Positions 54,653 through 63,918 of a stretch of 64,000 nt of DNA are shown in pieces. Made by a program: the position numbers and the translations under genes. How positions within the stretch are numbered: position 1 is the first letter of the stretch; every line of letters begins with the position of its first letter. This DNA comes from an uncultured Muribaculum sp. (GTDB lineage: Bacteria; Bacteroidota; Bacteroidia; Bacteroidales; Muribaculaceae). The notes beneath the pieces are model-generated. The model searched no databases, was not told the origin of the DNA, and saw only the letters and a list, made by a program, of their open reading frames with translations. The DNA lies in the NCBI GenBank assembly GCA_910578785.1, contig CAJTSJ010000014.1:5168-69167 (forward strand). Reading direction: 5' to 3'.

Positions 54653-54670
54653 CTCCGAGGCTTAACATAT

Positions 54671-54732
54671 TAGGCGTTGCATCGTAATACCTATTTGACT
54701 CTGAAGGAGTCAGTATTACTATGCAACGCCTA
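54671..54732. terminator. Long imperfect hairpin between convergent genes
   Basis: A 62-nt inverted repeat: TAGGCGTTGCAT (54671-54682) with ATGCAACGCCTA (54721-54732), inner GTAATAC and TGACTC arms also pair, with a mismatch and a CTATT bulge; loop TGAA; T-run after. It probably terminates both the receptor gene and ispG. A small inserted palindromic repeat is another possibility. Confidence 0.7.
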
Positions 54733-54762
54733 TTTCGACTTGAATTGGATTACGTATGATGC

Positions 54763-56424
54763 CTACGGTTCTACCCAGTCGCCGCACTCCTTTATCAAAT
54801 CAATGAGCAAAGGTATTGCTTCGGCCTGCGGAATATTTTTCTTGACACACTCTTTACCCTTATACAGACTGACATGGCCTGCGGCCGCTCCGACATAACC
54901 ATAGTCGGCATCAGCCATCTCGCCCGGTCCGTTTACAATACATCCCATGACTCCGATTTTCAACCCTTTAAGATGTCCGGTGGCTTCTTTTACAGCCTTA
55001 AGCGTAGCCTGAAGGTCAAACAGGGTGCGTCCGCATCCGGGACAAGCTATATATTCAGTCTTGCTGAAACGTATTCGCGTGGCCTGAAGTATCCCCAAAG
55101 CCAGAGCATAGGTCTCATCGGCCGACATCGTTGACGATTCAATCCAGACGGCATCCTGGAGTCCGTTCATCAGAAGCGTACCGAAGTCGGCCGCGCCACG
55201 GATGCGGGTCTTGTCGGCCGGAACATCGGCATAGTCAATCTTCGCAACAATCGGATTCTTCAATCCTTCACGGCTCATGGCATGGGCCACCGCCTGAATC
55301 GCCCCCGTGACATTCGGATTGGAGCTTTCAAGCACCACGACCTTATCGGGCGACTTTCTCACCGCGTCCAGAACCGATTCTATGCCATCGTCGGCACTAA
55401 CGGCCAGGTAATCGCCAAGCGACATCTCCAGCGGACTTACAATCACCGTAGACTTCTTTCCGCCTATACCGTCGACTTCAACCGACTCCCTTCTTTCAGG
55501 CACGATATCGTCATAACCGGGAGCGAACTGACCGCCCACGGACGGAGCCGAACCTCGGCCTGTAATATAACCGGCCAGTTCAGCCGCCACCGGTACCTCA
55601 TTTTCAGGAGCCTCACTCAACGACACCCGGATAGTATCGCCTATTCCCTCGGCAAGCAATGTCCCTATTCCGACAGCACTTTTGATCCGTCCGTCCTCGC
55701 CGTCGCCCGCTTCGGTCACTCCGAGATGCAGCGGGAAATGCATATCCTCGGCATCCATAGCTTTTACAAGGCGGCGTACAGTCTCAACCATTACAGCGAC
55801 ATTGCTGGCCTTAATCGAGATGACGACATCAGCGAAGTTGTGCTTTACGGCCACGCGCAAAAATTCCATGGCACTCTCGACCATTCCGGCAGGGGTGTCA
55901 CCGTAGCGGCTCATGATTCTGTCGCTCAGCGAACCGTGGTTGACACCGATTCTGATAGCCGTACCATGGGCCCGGCATACGTCCAGGAACGGGACAAAAG
56001 CCTGTTCTATGCGGTCAATCTCAGCCCGGTACTCTTCGTCGGTATAGGTCAACCGCTTGAATGTCCGGCCGGGATCAATGAAGTTACCGGGATTTATACG
56101 CACTTTGTCGGTGACTTCGGCGGCCGCAAACGCAGCTTTGGGATTAAAATGTATGTCGGCGACAAGTGGGACTTCGACTCCGGATTCACGCAGCAGAGCA
56201 CGTATCCTTCCTATGTTTTCGGCCTCGCGTATACCCTGCGCGGTGAGCCTAACGATATCGGCTCCGGCATCGGCTATACGGCGGCATTGGGCCACAGAGC
56301 CCTCGGTGTCCATTGTCGACGTATTGGTCATCGACTGCAACGCGATTCGGTTGGCGCCCCCGACAGCCACCCCGCCGACATTAACCTCTATGGTCGGACG
56401 GCGCTTATAATCAAACACGCCCAT
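54763..56424 (-). CDS. ispG: (E)-4-hydroxy-3-methylbut-2-enyl-diphosphate synthase
   Basis: 553 aa, the long Bacteroidota/plant-type IspG with an extra central domain of about 200 residues (about 270-450) between the TIM barrel and the Fe-S domain. N-terminal motifs: VAVGGANRIALQSMTNTST, DIVRLTAQG, RINPGNF and RIGVNHGSLSDR. The [4Fe-4S] cysteines are in ACPGCGRT and GVMGCIVNGPGE near the C-terminus. It makes HMBPP in the MEP isoprenoid pathway. It is the last gene of the run rpoN-PAP2-purE-ispG, 9 bp after purE. Confidence 0.94.
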   Translation of the reverse strand: MGVFDYKRRPTIEVNVGGVAVGGANRIALQSMTNTSTMDTEGSVAQCRRIADAGADIVRLTAQGIREAENIGRIRALLRESGVEVPLVADIHFNPKAAFAAAEVTDKVRINPGNFIDPGRTFKRLTYTDEEYRAEIDRIEQAFVPFLDVCRAHGTAIRIGVNHGSLSDRIMSRYGDTPAGMVESAMEFLRVAVKHNFADVVISIKASNVAVMVETVRRLVKAMDAEDMHFPLHLGVTEAGDGEDGRIKSAVGIGTLLAEGIGDTIRVSLSEAPENEVPVAAELAGYITGRGSAPSVGGQFAPGYDDIVPERRESVEVDGIGGKKSTVIVSPLEMSLGDYLAVSADDGIESVLDAVRKSPDKVVVLESSNPNVTGAIQAVAHAMSREGLKNPIVAKIDYADVPADKTRIRGAADFGTLLMNGLQDAVWIESSTMSADETYALALGILQATRIRFSKTEYIACPGCGRTLFDLQATLKAVKEATGHLKGLKIGVMGCIVNGPGEMADADYGYVGAAAGHVSLYKGKECVKKNIPQAEAIPLLIDLIKECGDWVEP

Positions 56425-56433
56425 GGGTGTCTA

Positions 56434-56940
56434 TCAATTTGTCTTAAACTTATAGTTGACTTTCGCTAAATCGGCGTTAGCCTTGACGATTTTATTGGCC
56501 AGCTCGCCCTTGAATGCGGCAAGCTTTGCGGCAATCCGGTCGTCGTTGAGCGCAAGCATCTCTATTGCAAGAATCGCCGCATTGTACGATGCGTTGATGC
56601 CCACGGTGGCCACGGGGATGGCAGGCGGCATCTGGACTATGGACAGCAACGCGTCTACACCGTCAAGCGTCGAAGCTATGGGCACTCCGATTACCGGCAA
56701 CGTGGTTCCGGCGGCTATGACACCGGGCAAAGCGGCGGCCATGCCGGCGGCGGCGATTATCACCTTCAGCCCGCGTCCGGCCGCCTGGCTGGCAAATTCC
56801 TCGACCTGCACAGGTGTGCGGTGGGCCGAAAGGGCATTCATTTCGAACGGTATCTCGAATTCATCGAGAAGTTTTGCGGCTTTTTCCATGATTGGCAGAT
56901 CGGATGTACTGCCCATAATGATACTTACAAGAGGTTTCAT
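56434..56940 (-). CDS. purE: N5-carboxyaminoimidazole ribonucleotide mutase
   Basis: 168 aa starting MKPLVSIIMGSTSD (56940); upstream codons to 56991 overlap the PAP2 gene. Motifs: GSTSDLPIM, SAHRTPVQVEEF and AGMAAALPGVIA. PurE converts N5-CAIR to CAIR in purine synthesis. Starts 20 bp after the PAP2 gene. Confidence 0.95.
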   Translation of the reverse strand: MKPLVSIIMGSTSDLPIMEKAAKLLDEFEIPFEMNALSAHRTPVQVEEFASQAAGRGLKVIIAAAGMAAALPGVIAAGTTLPVIGVPIASTLDGVDALLSIVQMPPAIPVATVGINASYNAAILAIEMLALNDDRIAAKLAAFKGELANKIVKANADLAKVNYKFKTN

Positions 56941-56960
56941 AATGTGATATTGTTTAGTTT

Positions 56961-57569
56961 TTATTCTATCATTGTCAGTAGGTAAACCCATATAAATCCA
57001 TTGGCCGTGCCGGCCATTACCTGCCAGAACGTATGGCGTTCAAGGACTAAACGTGACGTGCCGAGGACTCCGGCCAGAACAACAAAAGCCAACAGCCACG
57101 GCAATATAGGATGGACGTATACACCGGCGGAAGCGATTCGGAACGTCAGAGCGACCAGTCCTCCCATGGCGGCGGCGTGTGCGCTGATTTTCCACCAGAC
57201 GTTTACTATGCACGAAAGCATAGAGGCACCGGCTCCGCCGACCATAAACATTGTCATCCACATCGGGGCATGTATACGATGCATGTAAAATGCGGCTCCG
57301 AGATAGCACAACATCGTGATTACATAAGGGACATAGCGTTCAGTCCGGTTGTTTAAGGCGGGATTGGATATTATGCCCATCCAGTACATCAGCAATATGG
57401 CCAGAGCCGGGACCACACACGTTATGAGAAATACTGTCCCCACAACGGTCCATCGCAAAGACAGAGGCAACACGCTCAGCACCGTAATCCACATACACAG
57501 AAACACCCCATACGTAGGCATCAGTATCGGACTAAGAATCCAGGAGAAAAAATGAGCTATCTTATCCAT
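56961..57569 (-). CDS. PAP2-superfamily membrane protein
   Basis: 202 aa with about six transmembrane helices. The acid-phosphatase signature is partly conserved: RTERY in place of the KX6RP motif, SAHAAAMGG (SxxH) and SRLVLERHTFWQVMAG with the Arg and His of the third motif. It may act on a lipid phosphate such as undecaprenyl pyrophosphate; the weak first motif leaves this uncertain. It lies 42 bp after rpoN. Confidence 0.75.
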   Translation of the reverse strand: MDKIAHFFSWILSPILMPTYGVFLCMWITVLSVLPLSLRWTVVGTVFLITCVVPALAILLMYWMGIISNPALNNRTERYVPYVITMLCYLGAAFYMHRIHAPMWMTMFMVGGAGASMLSCIVNVWWKISAHAAAMGGLVALTFRIASAGVYVHPILPWLLAFVVLAGVLGTSRLVLERHTFWQVMAGTANGFIWVYLLTMIE

Positions 57570-57611
57570 AAAATTAACTTTCTTATATAAACGCCCACAA
57601 ATTTTTAATGT

Positions 57612-59048
57612 TTATATCTCACGGCGCAATCTCGCGACGGGAATACCCATTTTTTCGCGATATTTGGCCACAGTCCGCCTGGCGATAGGGAAACCGCGCT
57701 TCGACAGCTCATCCATTATGGCCTCGTCGCTCAAAGGATGACTTTTGTCCTCCCCGTCGACAAGTTCCTTAAGGGCAGACATGGCCTCGCGGGTCGGAAC
57801 CGTATCTTCATCCTTCGGACGCTCCTTAAAGAACATTTTTAGAGGATATATACCGTTTTGTGTCGACACGTATTTCCCGGAAGTGGCGCGCGACACTACA
57901 GAAAGATCATCGTGGGTTATAGCGGCGATGTCCTTTAGAATCATCGGGCGCAACAGGGATTCATCCTCCCCTCCCACGAAGAAGTCGCGCTGAAGCCTGA
58001 CGATGGCGCTCATCGTTCGGAACAACGTATTCTGCCGCATTTTCAGCACCTGGATAAATTCCTCGGCCTCGCTTCGCTTCTGTCTGATAAACAAAGAGGC
58101 ATCATTGTCGAATCCGGCGATTTCAGAGCTTTCAGGTTCAGCCTCCGGCCTGAAAGTAGCCTCTATCTGCAGTTCGGGGATGTTGTTAAGCAACGACAGG
58201 ACCACATTCTCGCCGTCGGTCTCAACATAAAAGTCGGGAATGATATGCTGCTTTTTGTCGTCGGCCGGATCAGTACCGAGAATGCTTGCGGGCTTAGGAT
58301 TTAACGTACGGATCAGATTGACGGCATTGCGCAGATGCCCGTCCGTGACGCCTAATGACGCAGAAATACGTGAATAGTGCTTCAATGCAAACAAATCAAA
58401 ATAATGAGTCACAATCTCCACCGCCAGCTTTACATCATCGCTTTCAGGCAATCTTTTAAGCTGCAGCAACAGGCACTCACGTAAATCTACCGCACCGATT
58501 CCGGGCGGATCAAGGCTGCGTACAATGTCGAGTACGGACTTAAGCTCACCGGGCGATACGCGCATCCCCGTATGACTTTCAATGTCGTAGGCCATCGAAT
58601 TTACGTCGCGCGTCAGATAGCCGTTGTCATCCAGGTTTCCTATTACATACTTCGCCATCATGTTCTGACGTTCGGTCAGGTCGTGCTCGGCCAGCTGTAC
58701 CGACAGAGAATCCATGACAGTAGCCGACGTATCGACAGCCAACGGCTCATAATACGGCTCGTCGCTCGATGCGTTGCGGATGTTCGACCTATAATATGGG
58801 ACATCTTCATCCGACCTGTAGTCGGCGAGCTGCATATCCTCTGGGCTCTCCTTAAAATCGTCCTTGGCAACATCATCCTGATTTTCCGATACTTCCAAGG
58901 CCGGATTGTCGTCAAGGACACGGCGCACCTCGTCTTCCACTTCGGGCGCACTCATCTCCAGCATCTGTCCGAACCGCACCTGAAGGGGCGACAGACGCTG
59001 CCGGAGCTTCTGCTGTATCGATAGACTTAATGATTCATCGGTTGCCAT
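57612..59048 (-). CDS. rpoN: RNA polymerase sigma-54 factor
   Basis: 478 aa. Region I Gln/Leu-rich N-terminus (SLSIQQKLRQRLSPLQVRFGQ), acidic linker, core-binding domain (YVIGNLDDNGYLTRD), DNA-binding domain with HTH, and the RpoN box ARRTVAKYRE at residues 456-465. Sigma-54 needs bEBP activators, none of which are in this window. A minus-strand -7 box lies 29 bp upstream of the start codon. Confidence 0.96.
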   Translation of the reverse strand: MATDESLSLSIQQKLRQRLSPLQVRFGQMLEMSAPEVEDEVRRVLDDNPALEVSENQDDVAKDDFKESPEDMQLADYRSDEDVPYYRSNIRNASSDEPYYEPLAVDTSATVMDSLSVQLAEHDLTERQNMMAKYVIGNLDDNGYLTRDVNSMAYDIESHTGMRVSPGELKSVLDIVRSLDPPGIGAVDLRECLLLQLKRLPESDDVKLAVEIVTHYFDLFALKHYSRISASLGVTDGHLRNAVNLIRTLNPKPASILGTDPADDKKQHIIPDFYVETDGENVVLSLLNNIPELQIEATFRPEAEPESSEIAGFDNDASLFIRQKRSEAEEFIQVLKMRQNTLFRTMSAIVRLQRDFFVGGEDESLLRPMILKDIAAITHDDLSVVSRATSGKYVSTQNGIYPLKMFFKERPKDEDTVPTREAMSALKELVDGEDKSHPLSDEAIMDELSKRGFPIARRTVAKYREKMGIPVARLRREI

Positions 59049-59076
59049 AATAAAACGATTTTCATTATTCGCAATA

Positions 59077-59084
59077 CAAAAATA
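59077..59084 (-). promoter_or_regulatory. Predicted -7 box of rpoN
   Basis: TATTTTTG on the minus strand, exact TAnnTTTG match, 28 bp before the rpoN start. Confidence 0.5.
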
Positions 59085-59147
59085 AGCAATTCCTATGAAC
59101 TTATAAACCTATAAGCGCATAAGATTGCTCTACTACGGGCATAAAAA

Positions 59148-59173
59148 AAGCTGATCACCTTTGTGGTCAGCTT
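59148..59173 (-). terminator. Terminator of the small lipoprotein gene
   Basis: 11-bp stem with one G-T pair: 59148-59158 and 59163-59173, loop of 4, then TTTTTTT on the minus strand. Confidence 0.85.
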
Positions 59174-59199
59174 ATTTCATGCTGTAAATGTGTCGTAGA

Positions 59200-59400
59200 T
59201 TATTCTGCAACGGCAGCTTCTGCAACAACTACAGTGTCAGTAGCAACGCTGTCCGAAGCAAGAGTATCAACAACTTCAACAGCTTCAACAGCTACTTCTT
59301 CTACGGGTTCAGCTACTTCAGCAGCTGCATTTTCCTTGTTACCGCAAGAGAAAAGTGATGCGCTGAAAACTACAGCAAGTAATAAAACTAACTTTTTCAT
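59200..59400 (-). CDS. Small Ala/Val/Glu-rich lipoprotein
   Basis: 66 aa. Signal sequence with lipobox LFS-Cys19 (CGNKENAAAEV). The mature 48 residues are low-complexity, made of Ala, Val, Glu and a few Thr/Asp, so a flexible acidic tether is likely. Own promoter (minus-strand -7 box at 59449) and terminator. No family is recognised; small abundant lipoproteins of this look are common in Bacteroidales. Confidence 0.75.
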   Translation of the reverse strand: MKKLVLLLAVVFSASLFSCGNKENAAAEVAEPVEEVAVEAVEVVDTLASDSVATDTVVVAEAAVAE

Positions 59401-59448
59401 TTTCTTTGTGATTAATAATAAAACAATTTTTTAGCTTCAAAAACGATG

Positions 59449-59456
59449 CAAAGTTA
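59449..59456 (-). promoter_or_regulatory. Predicted -7 box of the small lipoprotein gene
   Basis: TAACTTTG on the minus strand, exact TAnnTTTG match, with a TTG on the minus strand 18 bp further upstream (59475-59477). Confidence 0.55.
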
Positions 59457-59572
59457 ATACAAATTTGGGAATTGCAAGCATTTTTGGGAGATATTTTTTC
59501 CCGCAACTTGATTTTTTCAAAAAATCCCTAATTTTATTTAACAGCAAAAACTCAATTTTAACGTTTGGATAA

Positions 59573-59599
59573 CGATGGAGAGATTAATTCCCTCCATCG
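59573..59599 (-). terminator. Possible hairpin overlapping the SulP stop codon
   Basis: 8-bp stem CGATGGAG (59573-59580) and CTCCATCG (59592-59599) spans the stop codon at 59584-59586. No T-run follows on the minus strand, so terminator function is doubtful. Confidence 0.35.
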
Positions 59600-61314
59600 C
59601 CGACCCTGTTCATTCTCGACCGGCGGGCCGATGCTATCTTGTTGGCCATCATAACGGCACGTGAGATATTGTCACAAATATGATCCTTACCGACCAATTC
59701 GTCGATACGCGACTTTTCAAGAACTTCTCTCACATGTTCGTTCACTCCTGACAGAACGACATCGATGCCCTCTTTGTGCGATGACGCCACAAGAAGCTCA
59801 AGGTTGTGGACACCTGTAGCATCAATGAACGGCACGCGGCGCATACGGATTATTCGCACGATAGGCTTGACATTTCCCACTGTCGAACGCATCAGTTCAT
59901 CGAACTTTGTCGCAACACCAAAGAAAAACGGACCGTCAATCTCATAGACCGAAACACCGGGCGACACGTCGAGTACTTCATGGGTGGTGGAGTCAGTTCC
60001 GTCAGCCACATCAAGCTGTTCGGAATACACCTTTACCTGTGTATTCTCCATGACACGGCGCAAGAACAGAATGATTGCCAGCATCAGACCGATTTCTATC
60101 GCGATGGTAAGGTCGAATATGACAGTCAGCAGGAATGTAACAATCAATACGGAGATATCGCTCTTAGGCGACTTGAATATACCTACCACAGTTCTCCATC
60201 CGCTCATATTGTATGACACGACTATCAGCACAGCGGCCAGACACGACATCGGCACAAGATTAATCAACGGCATCAAAAATAGGAATATCAGCATCAGAAC
60301 CACAGTGTGGATAATACCGGCTACGGGCGTACGTCCGCCGTTCGTAATGTTTGTCATTGTACGGGCAATGGCACCGGTCACAGGTATACCGCCAAAGAAC
60401 GGCACAACAACATTCGCAAGCCCCTGACCGATAAGCTCGGTATTGGAATTTGTATGCGAACCGGTCACACCATCCGCCACTGTAGCTGAAAGCAATGATT
60501 CAATGGCACACAGAATGGCAATCGTGAAAGCCGACGGCATGAGCTGGTTGATTGTGTTCATCGAGAGCTCAAAGCCCTTTGGCTGGGGAATATCGGTAGA
60601 CAAAGCCCCGAAACGGTCACCGATGGTCTCGGCCTGAAATTCCGGAAATAGATTTTTCAAGAAATACACAGCGGCCGTTACTATTATGATAGCGATAAGT
60701 GACCCCGGAAGCTTCTTGGAGATTTTCGGCATAGCGATTATAATCAGCAACGACACCGCGCCGACTGCGAGGGTTGACCAGTTAATCTTATCAAAATTTC
60801 TGATGAATACACCCCATTTAGAAAGGAAATCACTCGGCACGTCGGTCAGACCCAAACCGAAGAAGTCATTTATCTGAGTTGAGAATATGGTCAATGCGAT
60901 ACCACTGGTGAATCCGACCACTATAGGATAAGGAATGAACTTGATGACCGTTCCTAAATGAAACAACCCCAGCAAGATAAGAATAAAACCGGCCATCAGG
61001 GTTGCGATAGCCAGTCCCTGCAATCCGAAATTCTGGATTATACTGTAGACTATAACGATGAATGCTCCCGTAGGGCCTCCGATCTGAACAGAGTTTCCAC
61101 CACAGGCCGAAACTACAAATCCGCCTATTATAGCGGTTATCAGACCGATAGTAGGACTCACTCCTGAAGCTATACCAAACGCGATTGCCAACGGCAATGC
61201 GACTATACCGACCACAATACCTGCAATAAGATCATCCTTAAAGCGAGAAATAGAATAATGACGTAATGCCGAAATCAACTTCGGTTTAAAGTCAATTGTA
61301 CCTGTAAGATTCAT
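59584..61314 (-). CDS. SulP-family anion transporter with STAS domain
   Basis: 576 aa. About 12-14 transmembrane segments in the SLC26/SulP fold (DDLIAGIVVGIVALPLAIAFGIASG, split here by helices; IGGPTGAFIVIVYSII; FIPYPIVVGFTSGIAL; PFFGGIPVTGAIARTMTN) and a C-terminal STAS domain (about 440-555, YEIDGPFFFGVATKFDEL, VPFIDATGVHNLELL). Transports an anion such as sulfate, bicarbonate or a dicarboxylate; the substrate is not set by sequence. It has its own promoter. Confidence 0.92.
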   Translation of the reverse strand: MNLTGTIDFKPKLISALRHYSISRFKDDLIAGIVVGIVALPLAIAFGIASGVSPTIGLITAIIGGFVVSACGGNSVQIGGPTGAFIVIVYSIIQNFGLQGLAIATLMAGFILILLGLFHLGTVIKFIPYPIVVGFTSGIALTIFSTQINDFFGLGLTDVPSDFLSKWGVFIRNFDKINWSTLAVGAVSLLIIIAMPKISKKLPGSLIAIIIVTAAVYFLKNLFPEFQAETIGDRFGALSTDIPQPKGFELSMNTINQLMPSAFTIAILCAIESLLSATVADGVTGSHTNSNTELIGQGLANVVVPFFGGIPVTGAIARTMTNITNGGRTPVAGIIHTVVLMLIFLFLMPLINLVPMSCLAAVLIVVSYNMSGWRTVVGIFKSPKSDISVLIVTFLLTVIFDLTIAIEIGLMLAIILFLRRVMENTQVKVYSEQLDVADGTDSTTHEVLDVSPGVSVYEIDGPFFFGVATKFDELMRSTVGNVKPIVRIIRMRRVPFIDATGVHNLELLVASSHKEGIDVVLSGVNEHVREVLEKSRIDELVGKDHICDNISRAVMMANKIASARRSRMNRVGDGGN

Positions 61315-61372
61315 TGTAGCAAAAAGCTGACGTTTTACAATTAATTATTCCTAACACATCTTTTTTACGATG

Positions 61373-61402
61373 CAAAATTAGCCATATTTTTTTATTTGCC
61401 AA
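61373..61402 (-). promoter_or_regulatory. Promoter of the SulP gene
   Basis: On the minus strand: TTG (61400-61402), 19-bp spacer, TAATTTTG (61373-61380), a good match to the Bacteroidota consensus. It lies 59 bp before the start codon. Confidence 0.65.
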
Positions 61403-61418
61403 CACTTAATAACACATC

Positions 61419-61457
61419 TTAACCCGATTGTCACGTGTTTCCGTACAATCGGGTTAA
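61419..61457 (-). terminator. Hairpin after the GH95 gene
   Basis: Perfect 13-bp stem TTAACCCGATTGT (61419-61431) and ACAATCGGGTTAA (61445-61457), loop of 13 nt. No T-run follows on the minus strand. It separates the GH95 gene from the SulP promoter. Confidence 0.6.
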
Positions 61458-61485
61458 TTATTATCATCATGTTCAGACGACATCG

Positions 61486-63918
61486 CTACCGATCAACCCG
61501 TAGATTGGCAGTTTCGCCCTTTGACAATCGCATCCGCTCACTTTTTCCATTGAAATGCACGGTAACTTCTCCGCCGCTTTTAGACAATATTGTGGCCGAG
61601 ACGACTTGTCCGTCTTTCCATTTCATCTCTACCTCATAACCACCTCGCGCACAAAGTCCTCTGACCTCTCCGTCGCGCCACTGCTCAGGCAATGCCGGCA
61701 AAAGATATATTTCATCAGGTCTGGATTGGAGCAACATCTCGGCTACACCGGCACTGCCGCCGAAGTTGCCGTCAATCTGAAAAGGAGAATGCGCGTCGAG
61801 CAGATTAGGATACGTACCGCCGCCTCTACGCTTGTCGTCACCGGCATATCCGTCTGGAGAAATGTAATTAAGCAATTTACGGTACATGTGGTAAGCCTTC
61901 GCACCATCCTTAAGACGCGCAAAAAGATTGACTCGCCAGCCCGTGCTCCATCCTGTCGTCTCGTCGCCCTTTATACGAAGAGTCTCCATCGCACCATTGG
62001 CTTCGGCCGGTGTTCCGTCAACAGATATATGATGCCCGGGATAGAGGCCGAACAGATGCGACTGATGGCGATGATGCGGATCCTCGTCTGCAAAATCATG
62101 ATACCACTCCTGAAGATTGCCTCTCTCACCTATTCTGTACGGTAACATTTTTTTCAATGCAGACTCCGCTTTATCTACAAACTCGCCATCTTGGCCAAGC
62201 ACCTTTGCGGCTTCAACCGCATCAATCAGACACTCTCTTATCATGGCCAAATCCGAAGTATTGCCGTAAGAGACGGCTCCGACATATCCGTCATTGGTCA
62301 CAAACTTATTTTCAGGAGATGTACCTGGCGAAGTCATCAGATTACCATTCTTTTCAATCATCCACGCAAGACAAAACTCAGCCGCCCCACGTAGATACGG
62401 ATAGTATTTTTTCAGAAACTCCTTATCACGCGTAAAAAGGTAGTGCTCCCAGATGTGGGTCGACACCCATGCTCCGCCCATGTTCCAGTTTGCCCATGAC
62501 GGATCGCCGCCCTTAAGGCCGACAGGGCATGTCATTGCCCAGATATCGGTATTGTGTCCGAGACACCATCCTTCTGACACTCCGTAATATTTTTTTGCAG
62601 TGCTATTTCCTGAACTTGCAAGATTCTCAATAAAACCAAATAGCGGCATGTGGAATTCACTGAGATTTGTCGTCTCCGCACCCCAATAATTCTCTTCAAG
62701 ATTAATATTGGATGTGTAATTGCAACTCCATGGAGGCAGAATCTTCTCGTTCCAAAGTCCCTGAAGATTGGCAGGTACCCCTTGTGTACGCGAACTGGAT
62801 ATCAGCAGATACCGTCCATATTGGAAATATAAGACTTCAAGTTCCGGATTTACTTCTCCGCTTACAGTATAATCAAAGAGCTGCCTGTCTGTAGTTTTTG
62901 ACTTAATATTATCATCCGTATCACCAAGATATAGATTTACTCTGTCAAAATATTTTCGATAATCAGCGATATGGTCATTTTTTATATCACAAAAACCCTT
63001 TTCGACTGCTCGGTTAATGCGTCGCGAAGCAAGCCTTTTATAGTCCCGTCCATTCTTAACAGGGTCTTTATCGAATCCATTGAAGCTTGTGACATTAGTA
63101 ATATACAATGTCACCTCTGGAGCATTATATATTTGCATCGTGCCATCCGAACTTGATTCCACATCGCCGACGGGAATGTCTGCACATACTATAGTGCGAA
63201 AATGCACTCCTCTTTCAGAATCATACAGATGCTTTTCATCATCAGGCAGGCCGTCGTAATAATTAGGATAAGAATGATACGCGGCATAACCTTCTATCAC
63301 CATTGTGTTCCCGGCAACATCTACCCTGTGGGGCAATGGAGAATCGAAACGCAGGACTGCATGCAGACCATTGGGCGAATTCAGCGACAGATTAACCACT
63401 ATCACGGAGTCAGGTGCAGAAACGAAATATTCGCTGTGCATGACCGACCCGCTTGTAATGTAATCAGTGAATGCCACCGCATCTCCAATATCAAGCCCTC
63501 GCTTATAGTCAAAGACATCTGCATTGACATTGTCGGGATACTCAATAAACAGATTGCCCAAAGGCTGATAATTTTCCGAATAATGACCCTGGACTTTCTT
63601 CATTGCCACATCCGCTTCTCTATATTTATCCAGTTCAAGCAAACCTCGTATTTCGGCAATACACCTATCGCCGCCCACCGAGGCAGTATCCCTATCAGGC
63701 TCACCTGTCCACAATGTTATGTCATTCAAAGAGATTCTGTCCACTGAAGTTCCGCCGTAAACTACAGCTCCAAGATTTCCATTACCTATAACCATTGCCT
63801 CTTCAAAAAAGGCGGCAGGCTTGTCGTAATTGAGAACTAAATCAGATTTGCCCTCCATTGAAAAAGGGCAGCAAAACAACACTGTCAATAATGAGATGCA
63901 ATAATGATATGGTTTCAT
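61486..63918 (-). CDS. GH95-family glycoside hydrolase (alpha-L-fucosidase-like)
   Basis: 810 aa with a signal peptide (about 1-23). The N-terminal beta-sandwich domain (VIGNGNLGAVVYGGTSVDRISLND, split; LWTGEPDRD) precedes an (alpha/alpha)6 barrel with typical GH95 signatures: QPLGNLFIEYPD, QGVPANLQGLWNEK, NINLEENYWGAETTNLSE, HRHQSHLFGLYPGHHI and FQIDGNFGGSAGVAEMLLQS. GH95 enzymes remove alpha-1,2-fucose, and some act on alpha-L-galactose. Fucose-capped host mucin glycans would be a natural substrate for a gut organism. It may belong to a glycan locus that continues beyond the window. Confidence 0.9.
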   Translation of the reverse strand: MKPYHYCISLLTVLFCCPFSMEGKSDLVLNYDKPAAFFEEAMVIGNGNLGAVVYGGTSVDRISLNDITLWTGEPDRDTASVGGDRCIAEIRGLLELDKYREADVAMKKVQGHYSENYQPLGNLFIEYPDNVNADVFDYKRGLDIGDAVAFTDYITSGSVMHSEYFVSAPDSVIVVNLSLNSPNGLHAVLRFDSPLPHRVDVAGNTMVIEGYAAYHSYPNYYDGLPDDEKHLYDSERGVHFRTIVCADIPVGDVESSSDGTMQIYNAPEVTLYITNVTSFNGFDKDPVKNGRDYKRLASRRINRAVEKGFCDIKNDHIADYRKYFDRVNLYLGDTDDNIKSKTTDRQLFDYTVSGEVNPELEVLYFQYGRYLLISSSRTQGVPANLQGLWNEKILPPWSCNYTSNINLEENYWGAETTNLSEFHMPLFGFIENLASSGNSTAKKYYGVSEGWCLGHNTDIWAMTCPVGLKGGDPSWANWNMGGAWVSTHIWEHYLFTRDKEFLKKYYPYLRGAAEFCLAWMIEKNGNLMTSPGTSPENKFVTNDGYVGAVSYGNTSDLAMIRECLIDAVEAAKVLGQDGEFVDKAESALKKMLPYRIGERGNLQEWYHDFADEDPHHRHQSHLFGLYPGHHISVDGTPAEANGAMETLRIKGDETTGWSTGWRVNLFARLKDGAKAYHMYRKLLNYISPDGYAGDDKRRGGGTYPNLLDAHSPFQIDGNFGGSAGVAEMLLQSRPDEIYLLPALPEQWRDGEVRGLCARGGYEVEMKWKDGQVVSATILSKSGGEVTVHFNGKSERMRLSKGETANLRVDR

